Shown in pieces: positions 54,032 to 62,463 of a stretch of DNA of 64,000 bases. This DNA is from Blastochloris tepida. Lineage in GTDB: Bacteria; Pseudomonadota; Alphaproteobacteria; Rhizobiales; Xanthobacteraceae. The notes under the pieces are model-generated. The model was given only the letters and a program-made list of their open reading frames with translations. It searched no databases and was not told where the DNA came from. The DNA is taken from positions 1,166,001-1,230,000 of the forward strand of contig NZ_AP018907.1 of assembly GCF_003966715.1 (NCBI RefSeq), given 5' to 3'. Within the stretch, counting starts at the first letter, position 1; each line of letters begins with the position of its first letter. Position numbers and translations under genes: made by a program.

Positions 54032-54976
54032 TCACCAGCCGTACTGGCGCTGATAGAGCCGATCGGTTTCGGCGGCGAACCCGCGATCGAATTTCGGCGA
54101 GCGCGGATCATTGCGGGGATCGCTGAGACGCGCAGCGAGGGGGGCGCTGCCCCCACCGTTTCCGGTGCCCGGTCGGGGCGACGGTGGCGCCTGGTTGGCC
54201 TGCGGTCGCTCCGGGAATTGTGCCCGGGAGAGCCGATCAGTCTCGGCCGCGAAAGCCGGATCGAACCGCTTGTTCCGCGGATCGTTGCGCGGATCGATGA
54301 TGCGATCTGTGAGGCTCATGCTGCCCCCCTGTCCGCCGGTGGACGGCCCAAGGGCACGCATCCATTCCAGCGCGCGGATCCCGCGTGCATCGTCGCCCAG
54401 TTGCTGGACCAGGAACTCCGCCACCTCGGCGTCGAGACCTTGCCCCTTGGCGCCTTCGACGAAGTCAAGCGCGCTTCCGACGCGGCGTGCGACGGCCGCG
54501 CGGCGGCCCGCATCGTCGAGGTCGACCGCCTCCGGCGGGATCAAACGCTCAATCTCGGCGGTGAAATCCTGGGGACCGCCGCCTCCGTCGGCCGCCACTT
54601 GGCGCGCCAGGAATTCCATCGTGGGGCGGACAAAGGCATCAAACTGCTGGTCCGTCAGGTTCGCCCGCTGAGCGAACGCGCGAGCGGCGTTGTATGCCTC
54701 GTCCGCGTCCAAGCCTGCCAAGTAGGGGGTGAGTGCTTCAGAGGCGCTGAGCCGATAGCCGGTGATGTCGGTCGGCACCTGGCCGGTGAACTCGAACGAC
54801 GGCGGCGCATCGCTCGAAGGTCGGCGCTCGCCGGCACCGGGAGCCAACGATGCCGGCGAGCGATCCTCCCCACCGTCACGTATGGAAGGCGCGCCGTTGG
54901 GAGCGGATGGCGTGGGAGAAGTCGGTTCAAGGCCGGACGGCCAAGCCGCGCCGGAGGCAGCGAGAATGTCGGGCAT
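54032..54976 (-). CDS. Element protein with duplicated C-terminal DPRNDPR motif
   Basis: 314 residues. A disordered Pro/Ser/Glu-rich N-terminus (1-70) is followed by a helical middle (AARAFAQRANLTDQQFDAFV to FLVQQLGDDARG). The C-terminal half holds two copies of a 35-residue unit: LTDRIIDPRNDPRNKRFDPA and LAARLSDPRNDPRSPKFDRG, each followed by FAAETDRL. The composition recalls phage capsid-assembly or scaffolding proteins but I cannot assign it. It sits in a minus-strand run of element genes spaced by a few bases. Confidence 0.55.
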   Translation of the reverse strand: MPDILAASGAAWPSGLEPTSPTPSAPNGAPSIRDGGEDRSPASLAPGAGERRPSSDAPPSFEFTGQVPTDITGYRLSASEALTPYLAGLDADEAYNAARAFAQRANLTDQQFDAFVRPTMEFLARQVAADGGGGPQDFTAEIERLIPPEAVDLDDAGRRAAVARRVGSALDFVEGAKGQGLDAEVAEFLVQQLGDDARGIRALEWMRALGPSTGGQGGSMSLTDRIIDPRNDPRNKRFDPAFAAETDRLSRAQFPERPQANQAPPSPRPGTGNGGGSAPLAARLSDPRNDPRSPKFDRGFAAETDRLYQRQYGW

Positions 54977-54979
54977 TGG

Positions 54980-55366
54980 TCATTCCCCGCTGGCGCGCGC
55001 GGTCGCGGGCTTCGGCATGAAGCCCGCGAACAGCACGGGTTCCTGGGATGGCTTGCCGAGCCGCGGTTCGATTTGCTCGCGCAGCAGCGCGAGAACGGCG
55101 CCGAGCGCCTCGGCTTGGCTTTCCGGCTCGATACAGTATCGCATGGTGCCGGCGAGAATGTTGGCCACGGCCGCCAACACCGCGTGCAGGAAATGGGCGC
55201 CTTGCGTGTTGCGGTCACGCTCGGCCCCCATGAGCTGGGAGAAGGTCCGCAACAGCGTGAAGTTGGTCCGTGCCATCGTGCCACCGAGACCGTGATGATG
55301 CACCTGCGCGTTCAGCTCGCCCGAGATGGCCTCGAAGTTGTTCTGGATGGGGTGGCGAAAGGCCAT
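54980..55366 (-). CDS. Hypothetical element protein
   Basis: 128 residues from ATG 55366 (MAFRHPIQNNFEAISGELNA), helical, with a HHHG stretch at about 23 and a RTNFTLLRTFSQLMGAERDR segment. No known motif. Spacing of 3 bp to the next gene and 1 bp from the previous one shows a tight operon. Confidence 0.5.
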   Translation of the reverse strand: MAFRHPIQNNFEAISGELNAQVHHHGLGGTMARTNFTLLRTFSQLMGAERDRNTQGAHFLHAVLAAVANILAGTMRYCIEPESQAEALGAVLALLREQIEPRLGKPSQEPVLFAGFMPKPATARASGE

Positions 55367-55367
55367 G

Positions 55368-55826
55368 TCATGCTCCGATCTGCGCGCGTGCTGCGCTGAA
55401 AAGGATGTCGCGGGAAGGAGCAACGGTTCGGCATAGGGTGCCGAGAACTTCCTCGGCGACCAAGTCCATCAGGTTCTCGATGGCGCGGTCGTCGCGCATG
55501 TCCTCAACGCGCTTCAAGCCGAGGCACACAGCGACCTCGGTGACGCCGCACGCGGCGGCGACAACGGCTTGCTTGAACCGACCTTCAACCACCGTCAGGT
55601 AACGGGCCTGCAACCTGATCTGACCGAGCGGATATGCGCTTCGTCCGCGATCATAAGAGCGCGGGTCCGACGCCAGGACGGCATCCGAGGAAACGCCATT
55701 TGCCTTGCAGAGCGCGAAAACGAACGCGCGGTATAGCTGCTCGGCGCGCCTGATTTCGGGCTCCGCCCGATCATGGGAGGGGTGTCTTCTTCCAGATTTT
55801 AGTGGTGTTGCGTCGCTGGGCGGCAT
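55368..55826 (-). CDS. Hypothetical element protein with a DNA-binding-like helix pair
   Basis: 152 residues from ATG 55826 (MPPSDATPLKSGRRHPSHDR). A segment AVVAAACGVTEVAVCLGLKR could be a helix-turn-helix and AIENLMDLVAEEVLG a following helix. The general look recalls the C-terminal DNA-binding part of DnaA-like phage proteins, but this is weak. The frame is open to 55928. Confidence 0.4.
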   Translation of the reverse strand: MPPSDATPLKSGRRHPSHDRAEPEIRRAEQLYRAFVFALCKANGVSSDAVLASDPRSYDRGRSAYPLGQIRLQARYLTVVEGRFKQAVVAAACGVTEVAVCLGLKRVEDMRDDRAIENLMDLVAEEVLGTLCRTVAPSRDILFSAARAQIGA

Positions 55827-56177
55827 CGACGATCTCGCTCGGGAATGTCGAAGAGTGCCGCGTTTCGGTGCTACAAGTAAAGCGCTTCGCTGCCGCCCAC
55901 AAAATCCGAAACGGATAACGCGTCGCAATGAATGGGTGTTTTAAGATTTCCACGCTTAATTATGCCCGGACATTTATTGGCATCTAAATACCAAGTTTGC
56001 GACCAGAAAATCAGCGGCGCATTGAATCTAATCAGTGCTTTGCATGTCTCCAGATCACACAAAAAGGGTATCATAAAACCATGAGCGCGGATTAAGCGTA
56101 GAACCCCCTAATACCGTGCGATTTGAGGAGCTTGCCTTAACCGCGACATATTGTCACAAGCGCGATTGCAAAAGAAA
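55827..56177. other. Low-GC gap inside the element
   Basis: About 350 bp, AT-rich from 55940 to 56110, with no gene. It probably holds the promoter of the leftward 55.8-52.0 kb gene run, and ends in the terminator of the 456-residue gene. Confidence 0.5.
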
Positions 56178-56195
56178 ACCCCGGCCGAAGCCGGG
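56178..56195 (-). terminator. Intrinsic terminator of the 456-residue element gene
   Basis: CCCCGGC, loop, GCCGGGG; on the minus strand it is followed by TTTTCTTTT, 31 bp after the stop codon at 56226. Confidence 0.85.
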
Positions 56196-56225
56196 GCTCG
56201 CCAGTCTCGGGCGGGTTCGGTCACC

Positions 56226-57596
56226 TCACGCCATCGAGCGCATCAGTTCGAGCCATTGTTCCTGTTGAGGTCGGAACGTTTCCTCCAGCCCAGCGAGATA
56301 CGCCGACCTGGCTCGGACCTCGTCTATGGAGGCCGGTCGAGCCCGCACCAGGGTCCAGAGCGCTGCCTCGTTCTCGGCATCGACCGCCTCGAAGATCTTC
56401 ACGTTGTTCTCGCGGGTGTCGGACGCATAGCGTGGGTTATGCACGTCAGAACGCCAAATGTTCTCAAGGTAGGCTTGGCAGGTCCGCCGGTGATGTTCGA
56501 TCGCCGCAACGATGCAAGGGGCCGACACCACAGACGGCTTACCGATGGCTTCCTGTGTGCCCACAGAAAGCCCGCGGCGGCCGCCAGCGTTGTCCGCGCC
56601 CTGACCCTCGCCGGACAGCGAGGCCCCAGCGGGGCGCATATCCAACTCCATGAAGGCCAGCGCTTGCGGGAACCGGTAGGGCGCGAAAAACTCGCCGGCG
56701 ATGGTCGCCCGATCAATCCCGTGGGCAACCTCGAAATGGTCGATCGCCGAGGCGAGCGCGCGGATTGTGCGGTTGCACACCGCCCGGCGGTCGGCTTCTT
56801 CCAGGAACACGATGTCACGAAGCTCGGACACATCGCTGATCGCCAGCATCAGCTGGAACAGCGCGCCGCGCGGCGAGCGCGCCGCCATGGACGTCGCCTC
56901 GTCCCAGATCGGCTCAAGGCGTCTGTACATTTTGACGTCCCAAGATTCGCCGTCGTTGGATTGGCCGCGGGCCGCGCCGCTCTCGAATTCGCGAACGATG
57001 GCGCCGGCCTGCAGCGCCAAGTCCTCGACACGGTCGCGCAGCCCCGGCCCGTCAGTGCTGGAACTGGCGAGGTCGCCCACGGTCGGCGCCGGCGCCGTTC
57101 CGCCGCTCTGAGGCAATGGCAGCAGCCGCTGGAGGTCGGCGACCAGCGCCTTAACCTCCTCATGCTCGAGTTCGGATCCTTCAACCCAATCCGCCACCAC
57201 GGCGACCTTCAGCGCCAGGTCGGAAAGATCGGTGGCCGGCGTCGCCAGCAGCCGCCGCTCGAGGTCGGTGTTGGCGACGCCGGCTTGCGTTATGGCCGTG
57301 TCGATCGCCTGCTGATCCGCCGCTTCGGTCGCTGCCTTGAATTTCTTTTCGAGGCCGGCGATCTCCCCCTTCCTGCAGCACCATTCGTTCCACAGCGCAG
57401 CCAGGTCGGCGCGGCGAGCCGGCGGTTGCGTGCCGGCGCCCGGTGCCCCCCGCCCGCGGGTGGGCGGCAACGACGCGCGGTCTACCCCAGCCCTCGGCCG
57501 GGAGGCGTCGGCGGGAGGCCGGGTGATGCGGGCATGGCGCGCCTTGCGGCCCGTCCGGGCTTCGGTGGTGAAGGTGTTGGTGGCGTTGTGTTTCAT
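56226..57596 (-). CDS. Large hypothetical element protein
   Basis: 456 residues from ATG 57596 (MKHNATNTFTTEARTGRKAR), fixed by GAGGAG upstream. A basic, Pro/Arg-rich N-terminal 60 residues is followed by a coiled-coil-prone helical region (EIAGLEKKFKAATEAADQQA, ERRLLATPATDLSDLALKV) and an alpha-helical C-terminus with a conserved-looking HNPRYASDTRENN and FRPQQEQWLELMRSMA. This type occurs in rhizobial mobile elements with no assigned function. It has its own terminator, so it is a separate transcript. Confidence 0.65.
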   Translation of the reverse strand: MKHNATNTFTTEARTGRKARHARITRPPADASRPRAGVDRASLPPTRGRGAPGAGTQPPARRADLAALWNEWCCRKGEIAGLEKKFKAATEAADQQAIDTAITQAGVANTDLERRLLATPATDLSDLALKVAVVADWVEGSELEHEEVKALVADLQRLLPLPQSGGTAPAPTVGDLASSSTDGPGLRDRVEDLALQAGAIVREFESGAARGQSNDGESWDVKMYRRLEPIWDEATSMAARSPRGALFQLMLAISDVSELRDIVFLEEADRRAVCNRTIRALASAIDHFEVAHGIDRATIAGEFFAPYRFPQALAFMELDMRPAGASLSGEGQGADNAGGRRGLSVGTQEAIGKPSVVSAPCIVAAIEHHRRTCQAYLENIWRSDVHNPRYASDTRENNVKIFEAVDAENEAALWTLVRARPASIDEVRARSAYLAGLEETFRPQQEQWLELMRSMA

Positions 57597-58067
57597 CGGA
57601 AAATCTCCTCGCCTGAGGTTCAGGAGCGGGCAGATCTTCGGGCACAACGCAGCAGCGTCGAAGCGCAATGCGGCGACGCAAGCCTTGCAGGCCGCGCGGG
57701 TCTTGGGATGTCCCGTCATGGTGGGTCTTCGCGGTGAACCGGCTTTCCAGGGCCGGGCGCCAGTGGACGGCACTGGCACCGGGAGTCTGGAAACACGGCC
57801 GCGAAACCGTGCGCCACGGCCTTCACCCGAAGGCTCTTGTATAGCCGTGGCACTCCCGGCATAGTGGTGCCGGTCACGCCCACGGCAATGGGCGCGTTGG
57901 GATTCGGCGCTGAACGGCCGGCAAGCCGAAGGCGCCTATCGCGGATGCGGTGCCAGCCCCGGCAAGGGCCCACCGCGGGAGTTTCCAGGCTCCGCGATTA
58001 CAGTCGCTGATTTGTCCCGAAACGGTCAAGAACGGGCGCCCCCTCCAAGGGGGGCTCTCCCGTTGCG
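57597..58067. other. 470-bp gap in the element, no gene called
   Basis: The frame of the 456-residue gene is open here to 57779 but reads Arg/Cys-rich nonsense with a weak start. GGCACTCCCGGCATAGTGGT, GCCGGCAAGCCGAAGGCGCC and several other short dyads suggest structured RNA or a regulatory leader. I could not name one. Confidence 0.35.
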
Positions 58068-58277
58068 TCATTTTGCGTCCAGCACTGGTGGCACCAGGGA
58101 GCCGAACTCGGGCTCGAACTTGGCGCGCCACGCGGCCTCGGACATCACGCCGGCGGTATATGCGACGTCGGCGGCGTCGACCTCGACCCAGGGGCCGCCC
58201 GGTTCCAGCATGGCGAACGCGAGCTCCCAATCTTCGGCCAGCACCGCCGGCCGCCAATCCCAGTTTACGAATGTCAT
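58068..58277 (-). CDS. Small element protein, paralogue B
   Basis: 69 residues, MTFVNWDWRPAVLAEDWELA to VPPVLDAK, a paralogue of 53274-53513 with the core VDAADVAYTAGVMSEAAWRA kept exactly. A good ribosome site (GGAGGACTCCCCC) precedes the ATG. The two copies bracket the genes at 53.5-57.6 kb, so a segment of the element may have arisen by duplication. Confidence 0.7.
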   Translation of the reverse strand: MTFVNWDWRPAVLAEDWELAFAMLEPGGPWVEVDAADVAYTAGVMSEAAWRAKFEPEFGSLVPPVLDAK

Positions 58278-58383
58278 GGGGGAGTCCTCCGCTCGAAATA
58301 TAGCCTATGGCGCAGGAGAAAGCTTCACCCGCGTCGTCGAGCAGGCACACGCCAGCCGGCCTGAAGGCGCCGAGAACGCCCAT

Positions 58384-59340
58384 CTAGCTGTGGAGCCTCA
58401 ACAGGTTGTCCTCGGTCAGACCGAGGCGGCTGATGGGTGTCTTGGCTTGCAAGCTACCATGGGGCCTGTGCCAATTGTAGCGATGCAGCCAGATCGGCAG
58501 CTCTGCGGCGCGCTGATCGGAGTGCAGATAAGCTTTGGCGTAGGCCCATTCGCGCAAGCTCGTTTGGACGAAGCGCTCGGCCTTGCCGTTGGTCTTGGGC
58601 GTATACGGCTTGGTGCGCAGGTGCTTGATCTCGAGTAGGCGCAGCGCCCTGGCATAGCGGAAGGAGCGGAAGCTGGCGCCGTTGTCGGTCATCACGCGCT
58701 GAACCTTGACGCCATGGGCCCTGAAGAAGCGCAGTGCATTGAACAGAAAGCGCAGACAGGACGGGCGCTTTTCGTCGGGCAGGATTTCCGAGTAGGCGAC
58801 CCGCGAATGATCGTCGATGGCGAGATGCAGGCACTCCCAGCCGACCCCGCGGCTGTTGCTTTGCCCGCTGCGATCGCCGGTGATGCGGTGGCCCACCGTG
58901 TTGAACCGGCCGAGCTTTTTGATGTCGATGTGAATGATCTCGCCGGGATGCTGGCGTTCGTAGCGCCGGACCGGTTCGGCCGGCTCCAGGGCGCTGAGCT
59001 TGTTCAAGCCGCGCCGCCGCAGGATACGGCTGACGGTGGCCGGCGAGAGGCCGAGCTCGGCCGCGATCTGCTTGCCGGTGCAGCGCTGGCGGCGCAACGC
59101 CTCGACCGCAGCGCACGTGGCGGGCGCTGTTTGGCCTGGCGATGAAAGCGGCCTGGAGGAGCGGTCGCGCAAACCATCGACACCCTCGGCGCGGAAGCGC
59201 CCGACCCATTTGGCGACCGTCTTCGGCGTGGTGTTGTAGCGACGCGCGGCCTCGGCATTGGTCAGTCCGCCATCCACCACGGCGCCCACCATCACCTCTC
59301 GACCTTTCGGGGTCAGGCGAGCATTCTTGTGAGTGTCCAT
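58384..59340 (-). CDS. IS481-family transposase
   Basis: 318 residues. An N-terminal helix-turn-helix (LTNAEAARRYNTTPKTVAKW), a second one (GKQIAAELGLSPATVSRIL) and the rve core with DDE residues in EIIHIDIKKLGRF, VMTDNGASFRS and NGKAERFVQTSLREWAY. Intact. Its TAG stop (58384-58386) falls in the flanking CTAG target sequence, outside the inverted repeat that starts at 58389. Typical size for the short IS481 group. Confidence 0.93.
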   Translation of the reverse strand: MDTHKNARLTPKGREVMVGAVVDGGLTNAEAARRYNTTPKTVAKWVGRFRAEGVDGLRDRSSRPLSSPGQTAPATCAAVEALRRQRCTGKQIAAELGLSPATVSRILRRRGLNKLSALEPAEPVRRYERQHPGEIIHIDIKKLGRFNTVGHRITGDRSGQSNSRGVGWECLHLAIDDHSRVAYSEILPDEKRPSCLRFLFNALRFFRAHGVKVQRVMTDNGASFRSFRYARALRLLEIKHLRTKPYTPKTNGKAERFVQTSLREWAYAKAYLHSDQRAAELPIWLHRYNWHRPHGSLQAKTPISRLGLTEDNLLRLHS

Positions 59341-59422
59341 TCGGTCCTCCGCGAATCACTGACGTCTGGCGACATCAGCGTTCCCGGCCAGGGCCGAATG
59401 GACAACCTCCTGAAAGCCCACA
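58389..59422 (-). mobile_element. IS481-family insertion sequence inserted at CTAG
   Basis: Terminal inverted repeats: TGTGGAGCCTCAACAGG at 58389 and its imperfect complement ending at 59422. The ends begin with TGTGG. Flanks are TCTAGC on the left (58383-58388) and CCTAGC on the right (59423-59428), a five-of-six duplication of NCTAGN, the preferred target of IS481. Length 1034 bp. Confidence 0.85.
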
Positions 59423-59497
59423 CCTAGCAAACCGGTTTTCCGGCAATAACGCCAAGCTCGCGGGCCTCGCCGCTGCACATGCCGATATGATCGGCAC

Positions 59498-59944
59498 GTG
59501 CCTATTCGATTCGCTCCGTCTCCCGGAACCATGCTGCTGTGCGACTACGCCATCGGCGGGTTTCGGCCGCCCGAGATGGTGAAGCGCCGGCCGGCCGTGG
59601 TGATCTCCCCGAGGCTTCGGCATCGGGACGGCCTTTGCACTGTGGTCCCGCTCTCAACGACACCGCCGGCCCAGGACGTGCCCTATGTCGTTCACGTTCG
59701 CTTGGCCGCGCCGCTGCCGGCGCCGTTCGACGCGCTGGAGATGTGGGCCAAGTGCGACATGGTGGCCACGGTCGGGTTCTGCCGCCTCGACCTGTTTCGG
59801 ACAGGGAGGGATGCCGCCGGCCGCCGCAAGTACCTCCAGCCCAAGCTTGGGAGGGCCGATTTCGAGCGCATCCAGCGCGGCGTTCTCACCGGGCTCGGGC
59901 TTCTTCACTTGACATTCAACCAAACGGCATCACATTCCGGTTGA
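59498..59944 (+). CDS. PemK/MazF-family toxin-like protein
   Basis: 148 residues from GTG 59498. PGTMLLCDYAIGGFRPPEMV then KRRPAVVISPRL is the SH3-like MazF fold entry, followed by TVVPLSTTPP and the C-terminal FERIQRGVLTGLGLL. MazF proteins cut mRNA. Encoded on the plus strand, opposite to all neighbouring element genes, and I see no antitoxin gene beside it, so it could be an orphan toxin or a housekeeping relative. It ends before the terminator at 59991. Confidence 0.8.
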   Translation: MPIRFAPSPGTMLLCDYAIGGFRPPEMVKRRPAVVISPRLRHRDGLCTVVPLSTTPPAQDVPYVVHVRLAAPLPAPFDALEMWAKCDMVATVGFCRLDLFRTGRDAAGRRKYLQPKLGRADFERIQRGVLTGLGLLHLTFNQTASHSG

Positions 59945-59990
59945 TCGCTCGCGGCGAAAGCCGTTGAGCCTCAAGACCCCGTAAGGGGCC

Positions 59991-60025
59991 GCCCCCGCCA
60001 TGGCCATTCCAAGCCCGGCGGGGGC
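59991..60025 (+). terminator. Intrinsic terminator
   Basis: GCCCCCGCC, 17-nt loop, GGCGGGGGC then GTTTGTTTTT. Downstream of the MazF-like gene. Confidence 0.8.
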
Positions 60026-60133
60026 GTTTGTTTTTCGGGGCATATCCCGCGCGGGTGGCCGGGCATCTCAGCGACCGGGCAATCGGAGCAAAGCGACCGA
60101 AGCATCCGTGCGCGGCGACGCCGGCATGACGGG

Positions 60134-60529
60134 TCAGTCCTGGTCGGATGGAGCCGGCGCGTTCTGAACAGCGCTGGCGTCCTCTTTCAGAGTCGGGAAG
60201 GCCGTGAGGAGAAGCGCGGTGGCGAGAGCGGCCATGCCTCGTGCACCATCACGATGTGTGAGCTGAAGAACCTCGGCGTCGGCGATCGTCTCGCCGGCAC
60301 CACGCAGGCCTGCGCCGAGAATCGAGGCGATTTCACGCGCAGTGAATTGGCCACGTTTGAAGTGCACCTCGAGCGCATCAAGACCGTGAGCGCCGAAAGC
60401 GGCCTCGAGTTCGGCGATCGCCCCCAATGTAAGCGTCAGACGGCGGTCATGCCCTGAAAGGGTCGCCTCGATGGCTTGCACGCGGAGGCGGGTGATGGCG
60501 GGGCAACCATCAAGTTTCGTCGCAACCAT
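60134..60529 (-). CDS. Tail assembly chaperone-like protein (TAC_11 / GTA gp10 type)
   Basis: 131 residues. The core RRLTLTLGAIAELEAAFGAH then GQFTAREIASILGAGLRGAG is the pattern of the phage tail-chaperone / gene-transfer-agent family. These small proteins assist tail-tube assembly in siphophages and gene transfer agents. ATG 60529 overlaps the preceding 71-residue gene by 20 bp. With its neighbours it supports the phage origin of the element. Confidence 0.75.
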   Translation of the reverse strand: MVATKLDGCPAITRLRVQAIEATLSGHDRRLTLTLGAIAELEAAFGAHGLDALEVHFKRGQFTAREIASILGAGLRGAGETIADAEVLQLTHRDGARGMAALATALLLTAFPTLKEDASAVQNAPAPSDQD

Positions 60530-60725
60530 TGGCGTCCAATGTGTCCGGCTCGCTCGCCAGCGTGGCCGCCGTAAAAGGGGCTGTTGGCTCTTTCGGCTCA
60601 GCCTGCTTTGCGTCAGCCTGGTTCGTCTCCCGCAGGTATTGCTCCGCGGCTTCTGCGAGAGCACCCGGTCGTGGGCTGATCAGTCCGGGGAGATGCCCGG
60701 GCAGTCCATAGGCAATATTGGTCAT
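60510..60725 (-). CDS. Small hypothetical element protein
   Basis: 71 residues, MTNIAYGLPGHLPGLISPRP, no Cys except one near the end. AAGAGGAG before ATG 60725 supports translation. Overlaps the next gene, which indicates coupling. Pro/Ala-rich second half; no family known. Confidence 0.6.
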   Translation of the reverse strand: MTNIAYGLPGHLPGLISPRPGALAEAAEQYLRETNQADAKQAEPKEPTAPFTAATLASEPDTLDANGCDET

Positions 60726-60773
60726 AGAATTCTCCTCTTGGCGGAGTTGTCACCTACAACTCACGCACAGTCT

Positions 60774-61058
60774 TCAGCCGAGCGTCGTCTGGACGCCCCG
60801 TTCGCCGGTTGCCGCCATCAGCAAGCGTCGGCCGCGCGACCGCAAGGAGCGCGCCATGGTCCTATCGGCCTCGGCGTCGGCCAACTGCTCCTCCTGCCTC
60901 TGCCGCTCAGTGGCGATCAACTGCTGCTCACGCTGTTTGCGCTGATCGGCAAGTTGGGTGGCTTGACCTGCGGCTGCCTTCTTGGCCGCAGATGCGCTGG
61001 CGCTGGCGGAATAGGCCATGCCGCCGGCGGTGATCAGCGCCGGAATAGCTACTTCCAT
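60774..61058 (-). CDS. Small phage-type protein with N-terminal Ala-rich helix
   Basis: 94 residues from ATG 61058 (MEVAIPALITAGGMAYSASA), then a long charged helix (LADQRKQREQQLIATERQRQ). The N-terminal Ala/Gly helix and helical tail recall internal virion or membrane-inserted phage proteins. Overlaps the end of the 139-residue gene by 10 bp. Confidence 0.5.
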   Translation of the reverse strand: MEVAIPALITAGGMAYSASASASAAKKAAAGQATQLADQRKQREQQLIATERQRQEEQLADAEADRTMARSLRSRGRRLLMAATGERGVQTTLG

Positions 61059-61468
61059 GATCGCTCCCAAATTTCGAAGTTGCCGGAAATGCCGGTCGGG
61101 CGGAGACCAGCCAGTGATGCGAGACGCGATCCAGGACAATGGCCGAGCCGAACTCGTGCGACGACGCGAAAACTTCCAACGGCCGACAATTGGCGGACAC
61201 TCAAGCGAGCAGCGCGCAGGACAGCACGCACCAGCAACACGGCCGCTTGTGGCTCCAAGGGCCGACAGGCAAATACCAATTCGGCCGATCCGGCGTCGAC
61301 CGGATAAAGCAGTGCTGCCGCCACCAGTTTTCCATCCTTGGTCCAGCCGATACTGTCCGATCGGGCGACCTGCAGGATCACCGCGTCAACCCACGGAGCT
61401 TTCCTTGGCGTGACTACGGACCACAGATCAATGAGATCTGGAACTGGAACTGGCGAAAGCGCGATCAC
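61049..61468 (-). CDS. Hypothetical phage protein, acetyltransferase-like fold possible
   Basis: 139 residues. VDAVILQVARSDSIGWTKDG, LVAAALLYPVDAGSAELVFA and AVLLVRAVLRAARL resemble the strand-helix order of small phage GNAT-like proteins, but no CoA-binding loop is clear. Its ATG overlaps the stop of the 212-residue gene by 4 bp, so it is coupled to it. Confidence 0.45.
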   Translation of the reverse strand: MIALSPVPVPDLIDLWSVVTPRKAPWVDAVILQVARSDSIGWTKDGKLVAAALLYPVDAGSAELVFACRPLEPQAAVLLVRAVLRAARLSVRQLSAVGSFRVVARVRLGHCPGSRLASLAGLRPTGISGNFEIWERSWK

Positions 61469-62082
61469 GACAAGCCGCCATACCGCTTCGCGCCGCCGGC
61501 CACTGACGCCAACACAGCTGCTGCACTTTGCGCAAGGGCGCCCTGGCGGGTGGAGCCGGCCATCATCCGGTAGTTTGCTGCCCGCTCGGCGAGGCGGGAC
61601 TTGCGCAGATCCTCGGTGTACTGGTCGGCGCTCAGGGCCCGCTCGGCGTCGCGCTGCGCCTCCTTCTGGGCAATACGCGGCGTGCCGAACGACAGGTCGA
61701 CGCCGCTCGCCGCCGCTGCCACGTCGCGGGCGCCGATCGCTTCCGCCAGCGCCTGCTTGATCGAGGTTCGGCGCTCCAACCCCTTCACCTCCTCAATCCG
61801 GGCGTCGAGCTCGGCGTCGCCGGCCATCGCTTCATAGGAGGTCGCTTTCACGTCGGCCGCCTGGTTGTTGGCGAGGATCGACAGCGCGGTGGCGCCGCCG
61901 GACAGTACCGATCCCCACATCGACGCCGAGCCGAACGCCGATAGCAGCGATCCGCCGGTGGTCGCGCCGGCGGCCGCCACGCCGGTTACCGCTGCTTGTG
62001 CTGGAGGAAGGATGGCCATCGGTGCCGTGGCGGCTCCGGCGGTGGTGGCGAGCGACGACAGGGCAGCAGCGGCGAATTCCAT
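61465..62082 (-). CDS. Phage internal virion-like protein
   Basis: 205 residues from ATG 62082 (MEFAAAALSSLATTAGAATA). The Ala/Gly-rich hydrophobic first 60 residues resemble the membrane-active N-terminus of internal virion proteins that are ejected into the host; the second half is helical and charged (IRTSIKQALAEAIGARDV-like KGLERRTSIKQALAEAIGAR). Its neighbours suggest a virion/ejection module. Assignment is by composition and position, not by a signature motif. Confidence 0.5.
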   Translation of the reverse strand: MEFAAAALSSLATTAGAATAPMAILPPAQAAVTGVAAAGATTGGSLLSAFGSASMWGSVLSGGATALSILANNQAADVKATSYEAMAGDAELDARIEEVKGLERRTSIKQALAEAIGARDVAAAASGVDLSFGTPRIAQKEAQRDAERALSADQYTEDLRKSRLAERAANYRMMAGSTRQGALAQSAAAVLASVAGGAKRYGGLS

Positions 62083-62463
62083 AGGTTTCCTCACCTGGAA
62101 CAAGGCGGCTCGTCTCGATCGCAGATCATCAATGCCGCCGCAGAGATTTCTGCCTTGCAGGCATTGTACCGGCTACCGGGCGCGCTTAAGCGCAAGCCGT
62201 GTTGGAAAGTGCACAGCCCTGCCTTTTGGCGACGTTCGATGGATGTAAGCCCGAACCCCGAACCCCGGGCCGACCGCGAGATATTTTTGGAGCGAGGCAG
62301 TCAAGCAAGCACCGGAAGGCCGGTGTGTGTGCGAACCGGGTTCCCTGGGGGGGAGGTGGCAGGCGATTTTTCGGGGGTCGCTCGCGCGCCTGGTCGTGCG
62401 CGAAGGCCGGGGGGTGGGTCAGCCGCTGATCGCCGCCGCAGCGGCCGAGGCTCGATACCCGCT

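Noticed and set aside
60254..60457. Plus-strand small frame opposite the tail-chaperone gene
   Set aside because: Antisense to a gene with a recognisable core motif, no ribosome site seen.
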